Positions 42,323 through 50,782 of a DNA stretch of 64,000 bases are shown piece after piece. A program made the translations under genes and the position numbers. Positions within the stretch are counted from its first letter, which is position 1. Every line of letters begins with the position of its first letter. The notes beneath the pieces were generated by a model that had not been told where the DNA came from, ran no database searches, and was given only the letters and a program-made list of their open reading frames with translations. Source of the DNA: Conexibacter sp. CPCC 206217 (GTDB taxonomy: Bacteria; Actinomycetota; Thermoleophilia; Solirubrobacterales; Solirubrobacteraceae); contig NZ_JAUTDO010000005.1 of the NCBI RefSeq assembly GCF_030646165.1, positions 496,001 through 560,000 on the forward strand. Reading direction: 5' to 3'.

Positions 42323-43497
42323 TGGAGGTCTTCTGGACGCTGGGCGGCTCCTCCGACGGCCCCCATCCGTGGAATGCCGACGGCCGCTGGCGCAGCGACA
42401 TCCGCCGCCTGGCGCAGGTCGCGATGGCGATCGACCGGCTGCCGTTCTCCGGCGCGCTGCTCGCGATCGGCGTGCCCGGCACCTACGACCCCTTCACGGT
42501 CGCCGCTTCCGTCGCCCCGCTGACGGAGCGGATGCGCTTCCTGATCGCCGTCTATCCGGGCCTGATCACGCCGACGCAGCTGGCGCTGATGTCGCTCTCG
42601 CTGGACCAGCTCAGCGCCGGGCGGCTGATGCTCAACGTCGTCGGCAGCAACCCCGTGACGATGGCCGCGCACGGGGTGCACCTGGAAAAGGCCGACCGCT
42701 ACGAGATGCTCGACGACTACTGGCGCGTCTTCCGCGCGCTGTATGCCGGCGAAGCGGTCCCGGAGAGTCGCTTCTTCCCGGTCAGAGATCCCGAGACGTT
42801 CCTCGGCCTGGAGCCGGTCCAGCGCCCGTGCCCGCCGCTGTGGGGCGCGTCGGGCTCGCCGGAGGGCCTCGGCCGCGTCATCTCGCTCGTCGACACCTAC
42901 CTCAGCCATGCCGGCACGCCGCAGGAGCTGGCGCAGCGCACCGGCGCCGCGCGCGCGGTCGCGGCCGAGCAGGGCCGGCCGACGCCGTCGTTCGGCGTCT
43001 CGCTCGGCGTGCTCGTGCGCGAGACGGAGGAGGAGGCGTGGGCGGAGGCCGAGCGCAAGCTCGGCCACATCAGCCCAGAGACGATCGCGGGCCTGCGCGG
43101 CTACCAGGCGGCGCAGGCCGCCGGGCGCGACGCCGCCGACGAGCGCGAGGGACGCGTCATGGACGCGATCGCGTCCGGCCGCCGGCCCGCCGCGCGCGAC
43201 CTCGAGTTCCACCCGAACATGTGGACCGGCCCGGCCGAGCGCGTCGGGATCGACGTCCGCCGCCAGCTGCCGCTGCCCGGCACGATGCTGATCGGATCGG
43301 CCGAGCAGGTGGCGCAGCGGATGAAGGAGATCGAGCGGCTGGCCGGAATCGAGCGGTTCATCCTGTGGGCGCCGCCGACGCTGGAGGAGGCATACCGCGT
43401 CGCCGACCTGCTGCTGCCGCTGCTCGACCTGGACGCGCAGCTGGCGCCACCGGTGCCGTCGCTCGGCGCGGCCCGTCCCGTCGAGGTCAGCGCATGA
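42322..43497 (+). CDS. SsuD-like FMNH2-dependent monooxygenase
   Basis: A 391-residue luciferase-fold enzyme aligned by eye along its length with alkanesulfonate monooxygenase SsuD: MEVFWTLGGSSDG start, AVYPGLITPTQLALMSLSLDQLSAGRLMLNVVGSNP, EKADRYEM, LEFHPNMWTG and a final IERFILWAPPTLEEAYRVADLLLPLLDL. Such enzymes cleave C-S or C-N bonds or oxidise amides using FMNH2. One-base overlap with the previous gene. Substrate unknown; the neighbourhood suggests a heterocycle or aromatic rather than a simple sulfonate. Confidence 0.87.
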   Translation: MEVFWTLGGSSDGPHPWNADGRWRSDIRRLAQVAMAIDRLPFSGALLAIGVPGTYDPFTVAASVAPLTERMRFLIAVYPGLITPTQLALMSLSLDQLSAGRLMLNVVGSNPVTMAAHGVHLEKADRYEMLDDYWRVFRALYAGEAVPESRFFPVRDPETFLGLEPVQRPCPPLWGASGSPEGLGRVISLVDTYLSHAGTPQELAQRTGAARAVAAEQGRPTPSFGVSLGVLVRETEEEAWAEAERKLGHISPETIAGLRGYQAAQAAGRDAADEREGRVMDAIASGRRPAARDLEFHPNMWTGPAERVGIDVRRQLPLPGTMLIGSAEQVAQRMKEIERLAGIERFILWAPPTLEEAYRVADLLLPLLDLDAQLAPPVPSLGAARPVEVSA

Positions 43498-44294
43498 GCG
43501 GCGGCCGGCTGGCGGGACGCGTCGCCTTCATCTCCGGGACCGCCGGGGGGCAGGGGCGCGCCGCGGCGCTGCTGTTCGCGCGCGAGGGAGCGGCCGTCTT
43601 CGGGTGCGACCTCGACGCGGAGGGCAGCGAGGAGACGTTGCGGCTGGTGCGCGCCGAGGGCGGCACGATCGCGTCGCTGCACCCGCTGGACCTGACCGAG
43701 GAGGACGGGCCGAGACGGTGGATCGCGGCCGGCGTCGAGCGCTTCGGGCGCATCGACGTGCTGTACAACAACGCCTCCACGGCGATCATGCGGCGGATCG
43801 AGGACGACGACGCCTGGTCGTCGTGGCGCTACACGATCAGAGGCGAGCTCGACCTCGTCTTCGCCACGATCGTCGCGGCCTGGCCGCAGCTGGTCGCGCA
43901 GGACGGGACGGTCAGCATCGTCAACACCTCCTCGACGGCCGCGCTGCGCGGGCTGCCGCTGCCGATCGGCGGCGGCGGGTCGTGCGCGGCGCACAGCGCC
44001 GCGAAGGCGGGCGTGCTCGCGCTCACGCGGCAGGCGGCGGCGGAGGGGGCTGCGCACGGGATCCGCTGCAACGCGGTCCTGCCCGGGCTGATCGAGGCGC
44101 CGGTGACGGCGCCGATCTTCGCGGCGCCGGGCGCGCGCGAGCGGATCGCCGCGAGCGTGCCGCTGCGCCGCGTCGGGCAGCCCGAGGACGTCGCCTTCGC
44201 CGCGCTCTACTTCGCGTGCGAGGAGTCCGCGTGGGTGACCGGCCAGACGCTCGTCGTCGACGGCGGCACGGTGAGCATCGTCGAGCGCGACTGA
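43494..44294 (+). CDS. SDR-family protein with Tyr-to-His change in the active site
   Basis: A 266-residue short-chain dehydrogenase fold: SGTAGGQGR (14-22) for the nucleotide, NNAS (92-95), Ser147 (NTSS) and C-terminal VDGG. The catalytic YxxxK is HSAAK, with His167 in place of Tyr and Lys171 kept. Altered or lost redox activity is possible. Last gene of the first cassette operon, coupled by ATGA to the monooxygenase. Confidence 0.85.
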   Translation: MSGGRLAGRVAFISGTAGGQGRAAALLFAREGAAVFGCDLDAEGSEETLRLVRAEGGTIASLHPLDLTEEDGPRRWIAAGVERFGRIDVLYNNASTAIMRRIEDDDAWSSWRYTIRGELDLVFATIVAAWPQLVAQDGTVSIVNTSSTAALRGLPLPIGGGGSCAAHSAAKAGVLALTRQAAAEGAAHGIRCNAVLPGLIEAPVTAPIFAAPGARERIAASVPLRRVGQPEDVAFAALYFACEESAWVTGQTLVVDGGTVSIVERD

Positions 44295-44327
44295 GCGACC
44301 GCCGACGACGTGTCAACGCGCAGCGCG

Positions 44328-44344
44328 GCAGAACGTACGTCTGA
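44328..44344. promoter_or_regulatory. Candidate operator, partial match (second cassette operon)
   Basis: GCAGAA-CGTAC-GTCTGA: the left half matches the GCAGAA-N5-TTCTGC element exactly and shares ten leading bases with the site at 48198; the right half keeps TCTG. It lies 125 bases before the second cassette. Confidence 0.45.
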
Positions 44345-44468
44345 CAGCTTGAGGGCTCGTGCAGGCGTTCGGATACTTGGTGCTCAACGAGGAGGCTGCG
44401 CCGGCCCAACCGCCGCGCAGCGCCCCCGGGTGCCGATCCCCCCGGGAGACGACGGAGGCAGTGAACGT

Positions 44469-45344
44469 ATGTCTGAACGTGCAGATGGCGCCGGCGTCAC
44501 GCCGGGGTCGGTCCGCCGCGCGGTCCGCTGGCCGCACGACGAGGCGATCGCGATGACGGTCGGCGTGGCGCTGGAGGCCTTCGACCGCCACTCGCAGGTG
44601 CGGACCGAGGGCAGAGGCGGCGAGCGCGACCTGTTCTCGCTCTCCTACGCCGAGTACGGCGTTCGCGTCGGGGTGTGGCGGCTGCTGGAGGTCTTCGCCG
44701 AGGAGGAGGTCACGGCCTCGTTCTCGATCAGCGGCAAGGTCGCCGCCGACCATCCCGCGACGATCAGGGCCGTCGCCGGCGCCGGCCATGACCTGATCGG
44801 CCACGGCTGGGTCAACGACCGCCTGATGGCCGACGCCTCCGAGACCGACGAGCGCGACATGATCCGTCGCACGCTCGACGCGATCGAGACGGCGGGCGGC
44901 CGCCGCCCGACCGGCTGGGCCAGCCCCGGCAACATGTCCTCCGAGCGCACGCTCGCGATCCTCCAGGAGGAGGGCGTCACCTTCACCGGCGACGACGCCA
45001 GCGACGACGTGCCGTTCGTCGAGCAGGTCGGCGGCACGCGCATGGCGGTGCTGCCGAAGGCCAACATCGACGCGAACGACCTGCTGCAGTGGGTGCTGCC
45101 CAAGAACGCGCCCGGCGTCTTCGCCGACAGCTTCGTCGCGACCTTCGACACCCTCCACGCGGAGGGGCTGAGAGGGCGGCCCGGCTGGGCTGACGTGGTG
45201 CTCCACTGCCACATGGCGGGGCGGCCGACCTTCGTCCCGACGCTGCGCGCGGTGCTGCGCCACGTCAGAGCGCGCGAGCGCGTCTGGTGGACGCGCAAGA
45301 GCGATCTCGCGGCCTGGACGCTCGAGCAGGACTTCACCCGATGA
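44469..45344 (+). CDS. Polysaccharide-deacetylase-like (NodB/PuuE fold) hydrolase, cassette copy 2
   Basis: A 291-residue paralogue of the protein at 39626: LEAFDRHSQV, LIGHGWVNDR (near 110-119), GWASPGNMSSE, TGDDASDDVPFV (near 174-185), NDLLQWVL and VVLHCHMAGRPTFVP (near 244-258). Cytosolic. The start at 44469 is chosen because homology with copy 1 begins shortly after it; an upstream in-frame ATG (44310) adds non-conserved sequence. It opens a four-gene operon, deacetylase, hydrolase, nucleophile-less hydrolase and decarboxylase-type amidohydrolase. Confidence 0.85.
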   Translation: MSERADGAGVTPGSVRRAVRWPHDEAIAMTVGVALEAFDRHSQVRTEGRGGERDLFSLSYAEYGVRVGVWRLLEVFAEEEVTASFSISGKVAADHPATIRAVAGAGHDLIGHGWVNDRLMADASETDERDMIRRTLDAIETAGGRRPTGWASPGNMSSERTLAILQEEGVTFTGDDASDDVPFVEQVGGTRMAVLPKANIDANDLLQWVLPKNAPGVFADSFVATFDTLHAEGLRGRPGWADVVLHCHMAGRPTFVPTLRAVLRHVRARERVWWTRKSDLAAWTLEQDFTR

Positions 45345-46273
45345 GCGGCGCGACGCAGTCCGCCGCGCTGCCGTCCTATCCCGGGATGCCGGCTGCGCGG
45401 TCGATCGACGTCGGCGGGATCGACACGTGGTACACGGAGGCGGGCAGCGGCACGCCGGTCGTGTTCGTCTACGGCGGCAACTTCGGCACGCCCGAGTCGG
45501 CGCCCGGCGCGTACGCCTGGGACCTCGCCGTCGACGCGCTCTCCGGCTCCTTTCGCACGATCGCGTACGACAAGCCGGCGCAGGGCTTCTCCGGCAATCC
45601 CGCCGACGACGCCGACTTCACGATGGCGAAGGTCGTCGAGCATCTGATCGGCTTCGTCGAGGCGCTGAGACTGCCGCCGGTGCACCTCGTCGGGCACTCG
45701 CGCGGCGGCTACGTCGTCACGCGCACGACGCTGTTGCGGCAGGACCTCGTGCGCTCGCTGACGATCGTCAACTCCGGCACGCTGAGCCCGGGCGTCGGCA
45801 CCAACGAGGTCGTGCTCGCGCGCCCGCCGCACCCGCCCTACACGCGCGAGAGCATCCGCTGGGTCTACGAGTCCTACTGCCATGACAGGCGCGCGGTGAC
45901 CGACGAGTGGGTCGAGCGCTCCTTCGAGCTCGTCAACCGCGACGCCTACCGCGAGGCGGTCGAGCGGATCAGACGCGGCAAGCTGCTGCCGACGCAGTTC
46001 CTGCCGCAGCTCGCGATCGACAAGCGCGAGACGCTGACGTGGCTGGCCGAGGGACGGCTGCAGCGGCCGTGCCAGATCGTCTGGGGCCGCAACGACCGCA
46101 CCGCCCACCGCGAGCGCGGGCACGAGCTGTTCCGGACGATCGCCGCCAACGAGCGTCGCACCGTCCTCAACATCGTCGACAAGAGCGGTCACTTTCCGTA
46201 CCGCGAGCATCCCGCCTGGTTCAACGACACCGTCGGGCGCTTCATCGAGGAGGCCGGTTATGACCGCGGGTGA
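45341..46273 (+). CDS. Alpha/beta-hydrolase with full catalytic triad, cassette copy 2
   Basis: A 310-residue paralogue of the protein at 40501: YGGNFGTPE near 44-52, Ser120 in LVGHSRGGY, Asp in WGRNDRTAH and His in DKSGHFPYREHP. Likely a C-C or ester/amide hydrolase acting on the product of a preceding ring-opening step. ATGA overlap with the deacetylase-like gene and a 14-base overlap with the next gene. Confidence 0.88.
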   Translation: MSGATQSAALPSYPGMPAARSIDVGGIDTWYTEAGSGTPVVFVYGGNFGTPESAPGAYAWDLAVDALSGSFRTIAYDKPAQGFSGNPADDADFTMAKVVEHLIGFVEALRLPPVHLVGHSRGGYVVTRTTLLRQDLVRSLTIVNSGTLSPGVGTNEVVLARPPHPPYTRESIRWVYESYCHDRRAVTDEWVERSFELVNRDAYREAVERIRRGKLLPTQFLPQLAIDKRETLTWLAEGRLQRPCQIVWGRNDRTAHRERGHELFRTIAANERRTVLNIVDKSGHFPYREHPAWFNDTVGRFIEEAGYDRG

Positions 46274-47171
46274 GCTGAGCGAGCGGCTGCTCGACGTCGG
46301 CGGACGGCCCGTCCGCGTGCTGGAGCGCGGCAGCGGCGAGACCGCGACGGTCCTGTTGCACGGCGGCCTGCAGGGCCACAGCCCGTGGATCGGCGCGGCT
46401 GACCTGTGGGCGCCGTTGATGCGGGCGGCGGACGGCGACGGCCGCATCGTCGCGATCGACCTGCCCGGCTGCGGCGGCTCGCCGCTCGGCGACCGGCAGG
46501 AGCTGACGATCGCCGGCATCGCCGCGCGCGTCGCCGACACGCTGCGCGCGCTCGGCGTCGCCGAGGCGGTGCCGGTCGGACACGCCGAGGCGTCGCTCGC
46601 GGCGCTGCTGCTGGCGCGCCGGCAGCACGCGGACCTGCGCGTCCCCGGCGCCGTCGTCGTGGCCGCGACCGGCGCGGCGCCGACCAGCGACGGCGTCAGC
46701 CCGGTCGTGCTGGAGAACCCGCCCGCGCCGCTGGGCTCGACGGCCTCGGTGCGGTGGGCGCTGGACCGGCTGTCGTACTCGGCGGCGCACGTGACCGACG
46801 GGCTGGTGGCCGCGCTCGCCGGCCATGCGGCCGGCGACGCGCAGCGCGCCGCCAGCGAGACCGCGGCACGCGCCGACGTGGCGCTGGAGCTGGAGAGCGA
46901 CCTGCTCGGGGAGAAGCTGGCGCTGTTCGCCTACTGCCGCGACGTCGGCTACGAGGTGCCGGTGACGGTCGTGTGGGGGTCGCACGATCCGCTCGTGACC
47001 GTCGCGCACGGCGACGGCCTGTTCGAGTTGCTCGCCACGACGCGGGCGCAGCTCGACTTCGCGCTGCTCAACCGCGTCGGCCACTTCCCGTTCAGCGAGG
47101 ACCCTGCCGCGATGCGACGGCTCGTCGAGCCGTTCGTCGCGCGCTGCACCGCCAAGGAGACGACCAGATGA
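46260..47171 (+). CDS. Alpha/beta-hydrolase-fold protein lacking the serine nucleophile, cassette copy 2
   Basis: A 303-residue paralogue of the protein at 41420. The elbow reads PVGHAEASL, with Ala109 at the nucleophile position; the acid (WGSHDPLVTV) and base (NRVGHFPFSE) are kept. The NPP(A/Q)P segment near 160 and FAYCRD near 222 are shared with copy 1. The same loss in two divergent copies argues for a selected, non-esterase function. Confidence 0.83.
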   Translation: MTAGELSERLLDVGGRPVRVLERGSGETATVLLHGGLQGHSPWIGAADLWAPLMRAADGDGRIVAIDLPGCGGSPLGDRQELTIAGIAARVADTLRALGVAEAVPVGHAEASLAALLLARRQHADLRVPGAVVVAATGAAPTSDGVSPVVLENPPAPLGSTASVRWALDRLSYSAAHVTDGLVAALAGHAAGDAQRAASETAARADVALELESDLLGEKLALFAYCRDVGYEVPVTVVWGSHDPLVTVAHGDGLFELLATTRAQLDFALLNRVGHFPFSEDPAAMRRLVEPFVARCTAKETTR

Positions 47172-48163
47172 CCGCACCCCGCCGCTACATCGCGCTGGAG
47201 GAGCACTGCATGACGCCCGGGCTCCAGCGCGTGCACGACGATCTGCTGGCCGAGCACGGCCGCTTCCAGCCGGCCGCCAACGTCGAGCGCCTGCTGGACG
47301 TCGACGCGGCGCGGATCGAGGCGATGGACGCCGCGGGCATCGACGTGCAGGTCCTCTCGCACCACTCTCCGGGGGCGCAGATCTCCGATCCGCGCGCGGT
47401 CGAATGGGCGCGCACCGCCAACGACGAGCTGGCCGCCGCGATCGCGCGCCACCCGAGCCGCTTCGCGGGCTTCGCGACGCTCGCGACCGGCGACGCCGAC
47501 GCGGCCGCGAGCGAGCTGATCCGCTGCGTCGAGCAGCTCGGCTTCACGGGGACGATGATCCACGGGCAGGCCGGCGGCGGCTTCCTCGACCATCCCCGCA
47601 ACGAGCCGGTGCTGCGGGCGGCGTCGCAGCTGGGCGTGCCGATCTACGTGCACCCGGCCGAGCCGCCGGAGGCGGTCAAGGACGCCTACTTCCGCGACGT
47701 CCACGAGGCGGGGCCCGACGCCGAGCGGATGGAGCACATGTTCGCGACGGCGGGCTGGGGCTGGCACGTCGAGACCGGCAGCCACGCGCTGCGGATGATC
47801 CTCGGCGGGGTCTTCGACCGCCATCCCAACCTGCAGGTGATCCTCGGCCACTGGGGCGAGCTGATCCCGTTCTACCTCGGGCGCGTCGACATCCGCATGA
47901 AGCGGCTCGTCAGGCACCTGAGAAAGTCGCCGGCGCAGTACTTCGCGGAGCACTTTCATGTCACGCCGGGCGGCATCGAGACGATCCAGCCGCTGCTGCT
48001 GACGCTGGCGACGGTCGGAGCGGATCGCGTCCTGTACTCGGCCGACTATCCGTTCGGGGCTGCCGAGACGGCCGGCCGGGCCTACATCGAGGACGCGCCG
48101 ATCAGCGAGGCGGACAAGTCGAAGATCGCGCACCTCAACGCCGAGAAGCTGCTGCGGATCTGA
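47168..48163 (+). CDS. Amidohydrolase-family decarboxylase (gamma-resorcylate decarboxylase/ACMSD type)
   Basis: A 331-residue TIM-barrel metalloenzyme: IALEEHCMT near residues 8-16 (Glu/His metal ligands), YVHPAEPP near 159-166, ILGHWGELIPF near 222-232 and VLYSADYPFGAAE near 288-300 (catalytic Asp). It matches non-oxidative aromatic acid decarboxylases such as gamma-resorcylate or 2,3-dihydroxybenzoate decarboxylase. AAGGAG precedes the ATG. It supports an aromatic or enol acid intermediate in this pathway. Confidence 0.9.
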   Translation: MTAPRRYIALEEHCMTPGLQRVHDDLLAEHGRFQPAANVERLLDVDAARIEAMDAAGIDVQVLSHHSPGAQISDPRAVEWARTANDELAAAIARHPSRFAGFATLATGDADAAASELIRCVEQLGFTGTMIHGQAGGGFLDHPRNEPVLRAASQLGVPIYVHPAEPPEAVKDAYFRDVHEAGPDAERMEHMFATAGWGWHVETGSHALRMILGGVFDRHPNLQVILGHWGELIPFYLGRVDIRMKRLVRHLRKSPAQYFAEHFHVTPGGIETIQPLLLTLATVGADRVLYSADYPFGAAETAGRAYIEDAPISEADKSKIAHLNAEKLLRI

Positions 48164-48197
48164 TCGCTTGCGCGTTTCCGGCATCATCGTTAGAGTC

Positions 48198-48214
48198 GCA
48201 GAACGTAATTCTGC
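48198..48214. promoter_or_regulatory. Candidate operator GCAGAA-N5-TTCTGC (SDR operon)
   Basis: GCAGAA-CGTAA-TTCTGC, perfect six-base arms, 25 bases upstream of the GTG start of the SDR at 48239, followed by a further half-site (ACAGAAT at 48218). It matches the palindrome at 53692. Confidence 0.65.
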
Positions 48215-48238
48215 TGTACAGAATCTGGTGGCGAGAGC

Positions 48239-49015
48239 GTGGACTTGAGACTTGAGCGGAGCGTGGCCCTGGTGACCGCGGCAGGCGCGGGCATCGGGCT
48301 CGCCGTGGTGGAGGCGCTGGTGCGGGAGGGCGCGCGCGTCTGCGCGGCCGACCGCGACCTCGCGCGCCTGGCGGGAATCCAGGCGGTCGACGCGCTGGAG
48401 GCCGACCTGCTCGCCGCCGGCGCCGGCGCGCGGATCGTCGAGCAGACCGTTGAGCGCCACGGTCGCGTCGACCTGCTCGTCAACTGCCTCGGCGGACCGT
48501 CCGGGCGCGAGGACGGCTTCCTCGCGCTCGACGACGACGCCTGGGGCGCGGCCTTCGAGCGCAACTTCATGGGCACCGTCCGCGCGACGCGCGCCGCGAT
48601 TCCGCACATGCAGCGCCAGGGCGGCGGCTCGATCGTCACGATCGCCTCCGACCTCGCACGTCAGCCCGACCCGCGCTTCGTCGACTACGCGGCCGCGAAG
48701 GCCGCGCTGCTGAGCCTCTCCAAGAGCCTGTCGATCGAGTTCGGCCCGCTGATCCGCGCCAACGTCGTCTCGCCCGGGCCGACGCGCACGCCCGGTCTCG
48801 TCGCCCACTTCGACGACACCGTCGGCCCGGCGCTGGGGATCTCAGGCGAGGAGGCGATGCGCCGCTATGTGCAGGAGGTGCGCACGATGCCCTCCGACCG
48901 GCTCGGCACGCCTGAGGAGGTCGCCAACGTCGTGGTCTTCCTCGCCTCCGGCGCGGCCGCTCAGGCGACCGGCTCGGAGTGGGTCGTCGACGGCGGCGTC
49001 AGGAAGCAGGCATGA
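48239..49015 (+). CDS. SDR-family oxidoreductase
   Basis: A 258-residue short-chain dehydrogenase: TAAGAGIG (13-20), VNCLGG in place of NNAG (81-86), Ser137, Tyr150, Lys154 (YAAAK), PGPTRTPGL and VDGG. GTG start just after the GCAGAA-N5-TTCTGC element. First gene of an operon with a third deacetylase-like protein and another SDR. Confidence 0.89.
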   Translation: MDLRLERSVALVTAAGAGIGLAVVEALVREGARVCAADRDLARLAGIQAVDALEADLLAAGAGARIVEQTVERHGRVDLLVNCLGGPSGREDGFLALDDDAWGAAFERNFMGTVRATRAAIPHMQRQGGGSIVTIASDLARQPDPRFVDYAAAKAALLSLSKSLSIEFGPLIRANVVSPGPTRTPGLVAHFDDTVGPALGISGEEAMRRYVQEVRTMPSDRLGTPEEVANVVVFLASGAAAQATGSEWVVDGGVRKQA

Positions 49016-49947
49016 GCGGATCGTCGCAGTGGCCGAGAACGCCGCCGTACCGCTATTCGCCGATCGTCGCGCGACCGCCGCTCGTCTATCCCGGCGGCAA
49101 GCGGATGGCCTTCTACGTCGGCATGAACATCGAGCACTTCCACGCCGGCGTGCGCTCGACCAGCCGCGCCGCCGTGACGGCGGCGCTGCCGGTCGACGTC
49201 CTCAACCACGGCTGGCGCGACTACGGCACGCGCGTCGGGATCTGGCGGCTGATCGACCTGTTCGATCGGCTCGAGCTGCGTCAGTCGGCGCTCGTCAACG
49301 CGGACGCCGCGACCGCGTACCCGCAGATCGTCGCGGCCGGGCGCGAGCGCGGCTGGGCGTGGGTCGCGCACGGACAGACCAACTCGCAGTTGTGGACCGG
49401 CATGGAACCGGCGGTCGAGCGCGTCGCGCTGCGCGAGGTCGTCGAGACGATCGAGGCGGCGACCGGCACCCGTCCGCGCGGCTGGCTGGGCCCGGCGCTC
49501 ACCGAGACCGCTCATACGCCCGCGCTGCTGGCCGAGCTGGGACTCACGTACACGCTCGGCTGGGGCGTCGCCGACGACCAGCCGTTCGCGCTCGACGTGC
49601 CCGGCGCGCGCCTGCTCGCCGTCCCGTACTCGATCGAGGTCAACGACATCCCGGTCTTTCTCGACCAGAGCACGACCGCCGGCGGGTTCGAGCAGATGAT
49701 CGTCGACCAGTTCGACGTGCTGCATGCCGAGTCCCAGGAGCGCCCCGGCGCGGTCTTCGGGCTCTCGCTGCACCCGTTCCTGGTCGGTCAACCGTTTCGG
49801 ATGCCGGCGCTGGAGCGAGCGCTGCGGCACGTGCGCGCGCACGACGACGTCTGGTTCTGCACGACCGACGAGCTGGCCGAGTGGTACCTGGCCAACGCCT
49901 ACGACGACGCGGCGCGCACGTTCGCCGGCGGAGACGACGCGCGATGA
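49012..49947 (+). CDS. Polysaccharide-deacetylase-like (NodB/PuuE fold) hydrolase, third paralogue
   Basis: A 311-residue divergent member: PLVYPGGKRMAFYVGMNIEHF near 23-43, GWRDYGTRVGIWRLIDLF, WVAHGQTNSQ (near 117-126), GWLGPALTET and GLSLHPFLVGQPFRMP (near 251-266). The MNIEHF and GxxH-P patterns are closer to PuuE-type allantoinase-like proteins than those of the other two copies. Cytosolic. ATGA overlaps on both sides with SDR genes. Likely a C-N hydrolase on a ring or amide (inference). Confidence 0.84.
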   Translation: MSGSSQWPRTPPYRYSPIVARPPLVYPGGKRMAFYVGMNIEHFHAGVRSTSRAAVTAALPVDVLNHGWRDYGTRVGIWRLIDLFDRLELRQSALVNADAATAYPQIVAAGRERGWAWVAHGQTNSQLWTGMEPAVERVALREVVETIEAATGTRPRGWLGPALTETAHTPALLAELGLTYTLGWGVADDQPFALDVPGARLLAVPYSIEVNDIPVFLDQSTTAGGFEQMIVDQFDVLHAESQERPGAVFGLSLHPFLVGQPFRMPALERALRHVRAHDDVWFCTTDELAEWYLANAYDDAARTFAGGDDAR

Positions 49948-50699
49948 GCTGCGAATCGGCGCGGCTGCACGGGCGCGTCGCCCTGGTGACCGGAGCGGCC
50001 GGCGGGCTCGGCGCGAGCTTCGCGCTGCGCCTCGCGCAGGAGGGCGCCGACGTCGTGCTCGTCGACGTGCGCCCGTGCGATGAGGTCGCCGAGCGGCTCG
50101 CCGCGCTGGAGGTGCGGACGCTGGCGGCCACCGCCGACGTCAGCGACGAGCAGGCGGTCGCCGAGCTGGCCGCGCGCGTCACGTCTCGCTTCGGCCGCTG
50201 CGACATCCTCGTCAACAACGCCGGCTTCGGTCGTGTCGAGCGCTTCGAGGAGATCACATTGCAGTCATGGCGTGAATTGATGGCGGTGAACCTCGAGGGA
50301 CCGTTCCTGATGTCGCGCGCGCTCGTCGGCGAGATGCGCGCACGCGGCTGGGGGCGGATCGTCAACATCGCATCCAACACGTTCGGGATGGGGCTCCCGA
50401 TCGGATTCACTCACTACATCGCGAGCAAGGGCGGCGTCATCGGCCTCACCCGTGCGCTTGCGAGCGAGTTCGGCGCCCACGGGATCACCGTGAACGCGAT
50501 CTCGCCGGGCTTGACGAGGACCCCCTCGACGACCCGCAAGATGAGTGAGCAGTTCGAGCGAGACCGGGTGAAGCAGGCGATTCCGCGGACGGGGGAACCG
50601 GAGGACCTCGTCGGGATGCTCGCCTACCTCGTCTCAGATGACGCCTCGTTCGTGACGGGGCAGACGTTCAACGTCGACGGTGGACTGGTGCGCGGTTGA
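49944..50699 (+). CDS. SDR-family oxidoreductase
   Basis: A 251-residue short-chain dehydrogenase with complete features: TGAAGGLG (16-23), NNAG (91-94), Ser144, Tyr158, Lys162 (YIASK), PGLTRTP and VDGG. Coupled to the third deacetylase-like gene. Substrate unknown. Confidence 0.9.
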   Translation: MSCESARLHGRVALVTGAAGGLGASFALRLAQEGADVVLVDVRPCDEVAERLAALEVRTLAATADVSDEQAVAELAARVTSRFGRCDILVNNAGFGRVERFEEITLQSWRELMAVNLEGPFLMSRALVGEMRARGWGRIVNIASNTFGMGLPIGFTHYIASKGGVIGLTRALASEFGAHGITVNAISPGLTRTPSTTRKMSEQFERDRVKQAIPRTGEPEDLVGMLAYLVSDDASFVTGQTFNVDGGLVRG

Positions 50700-50782
50700 G
50701 CGCAGCGGTCCACGTCGCACATGCGGCAGGCGGCACGTCGCCGGCCGGCCGAGTACATGACCCAACCGGAGGTACGTACATC

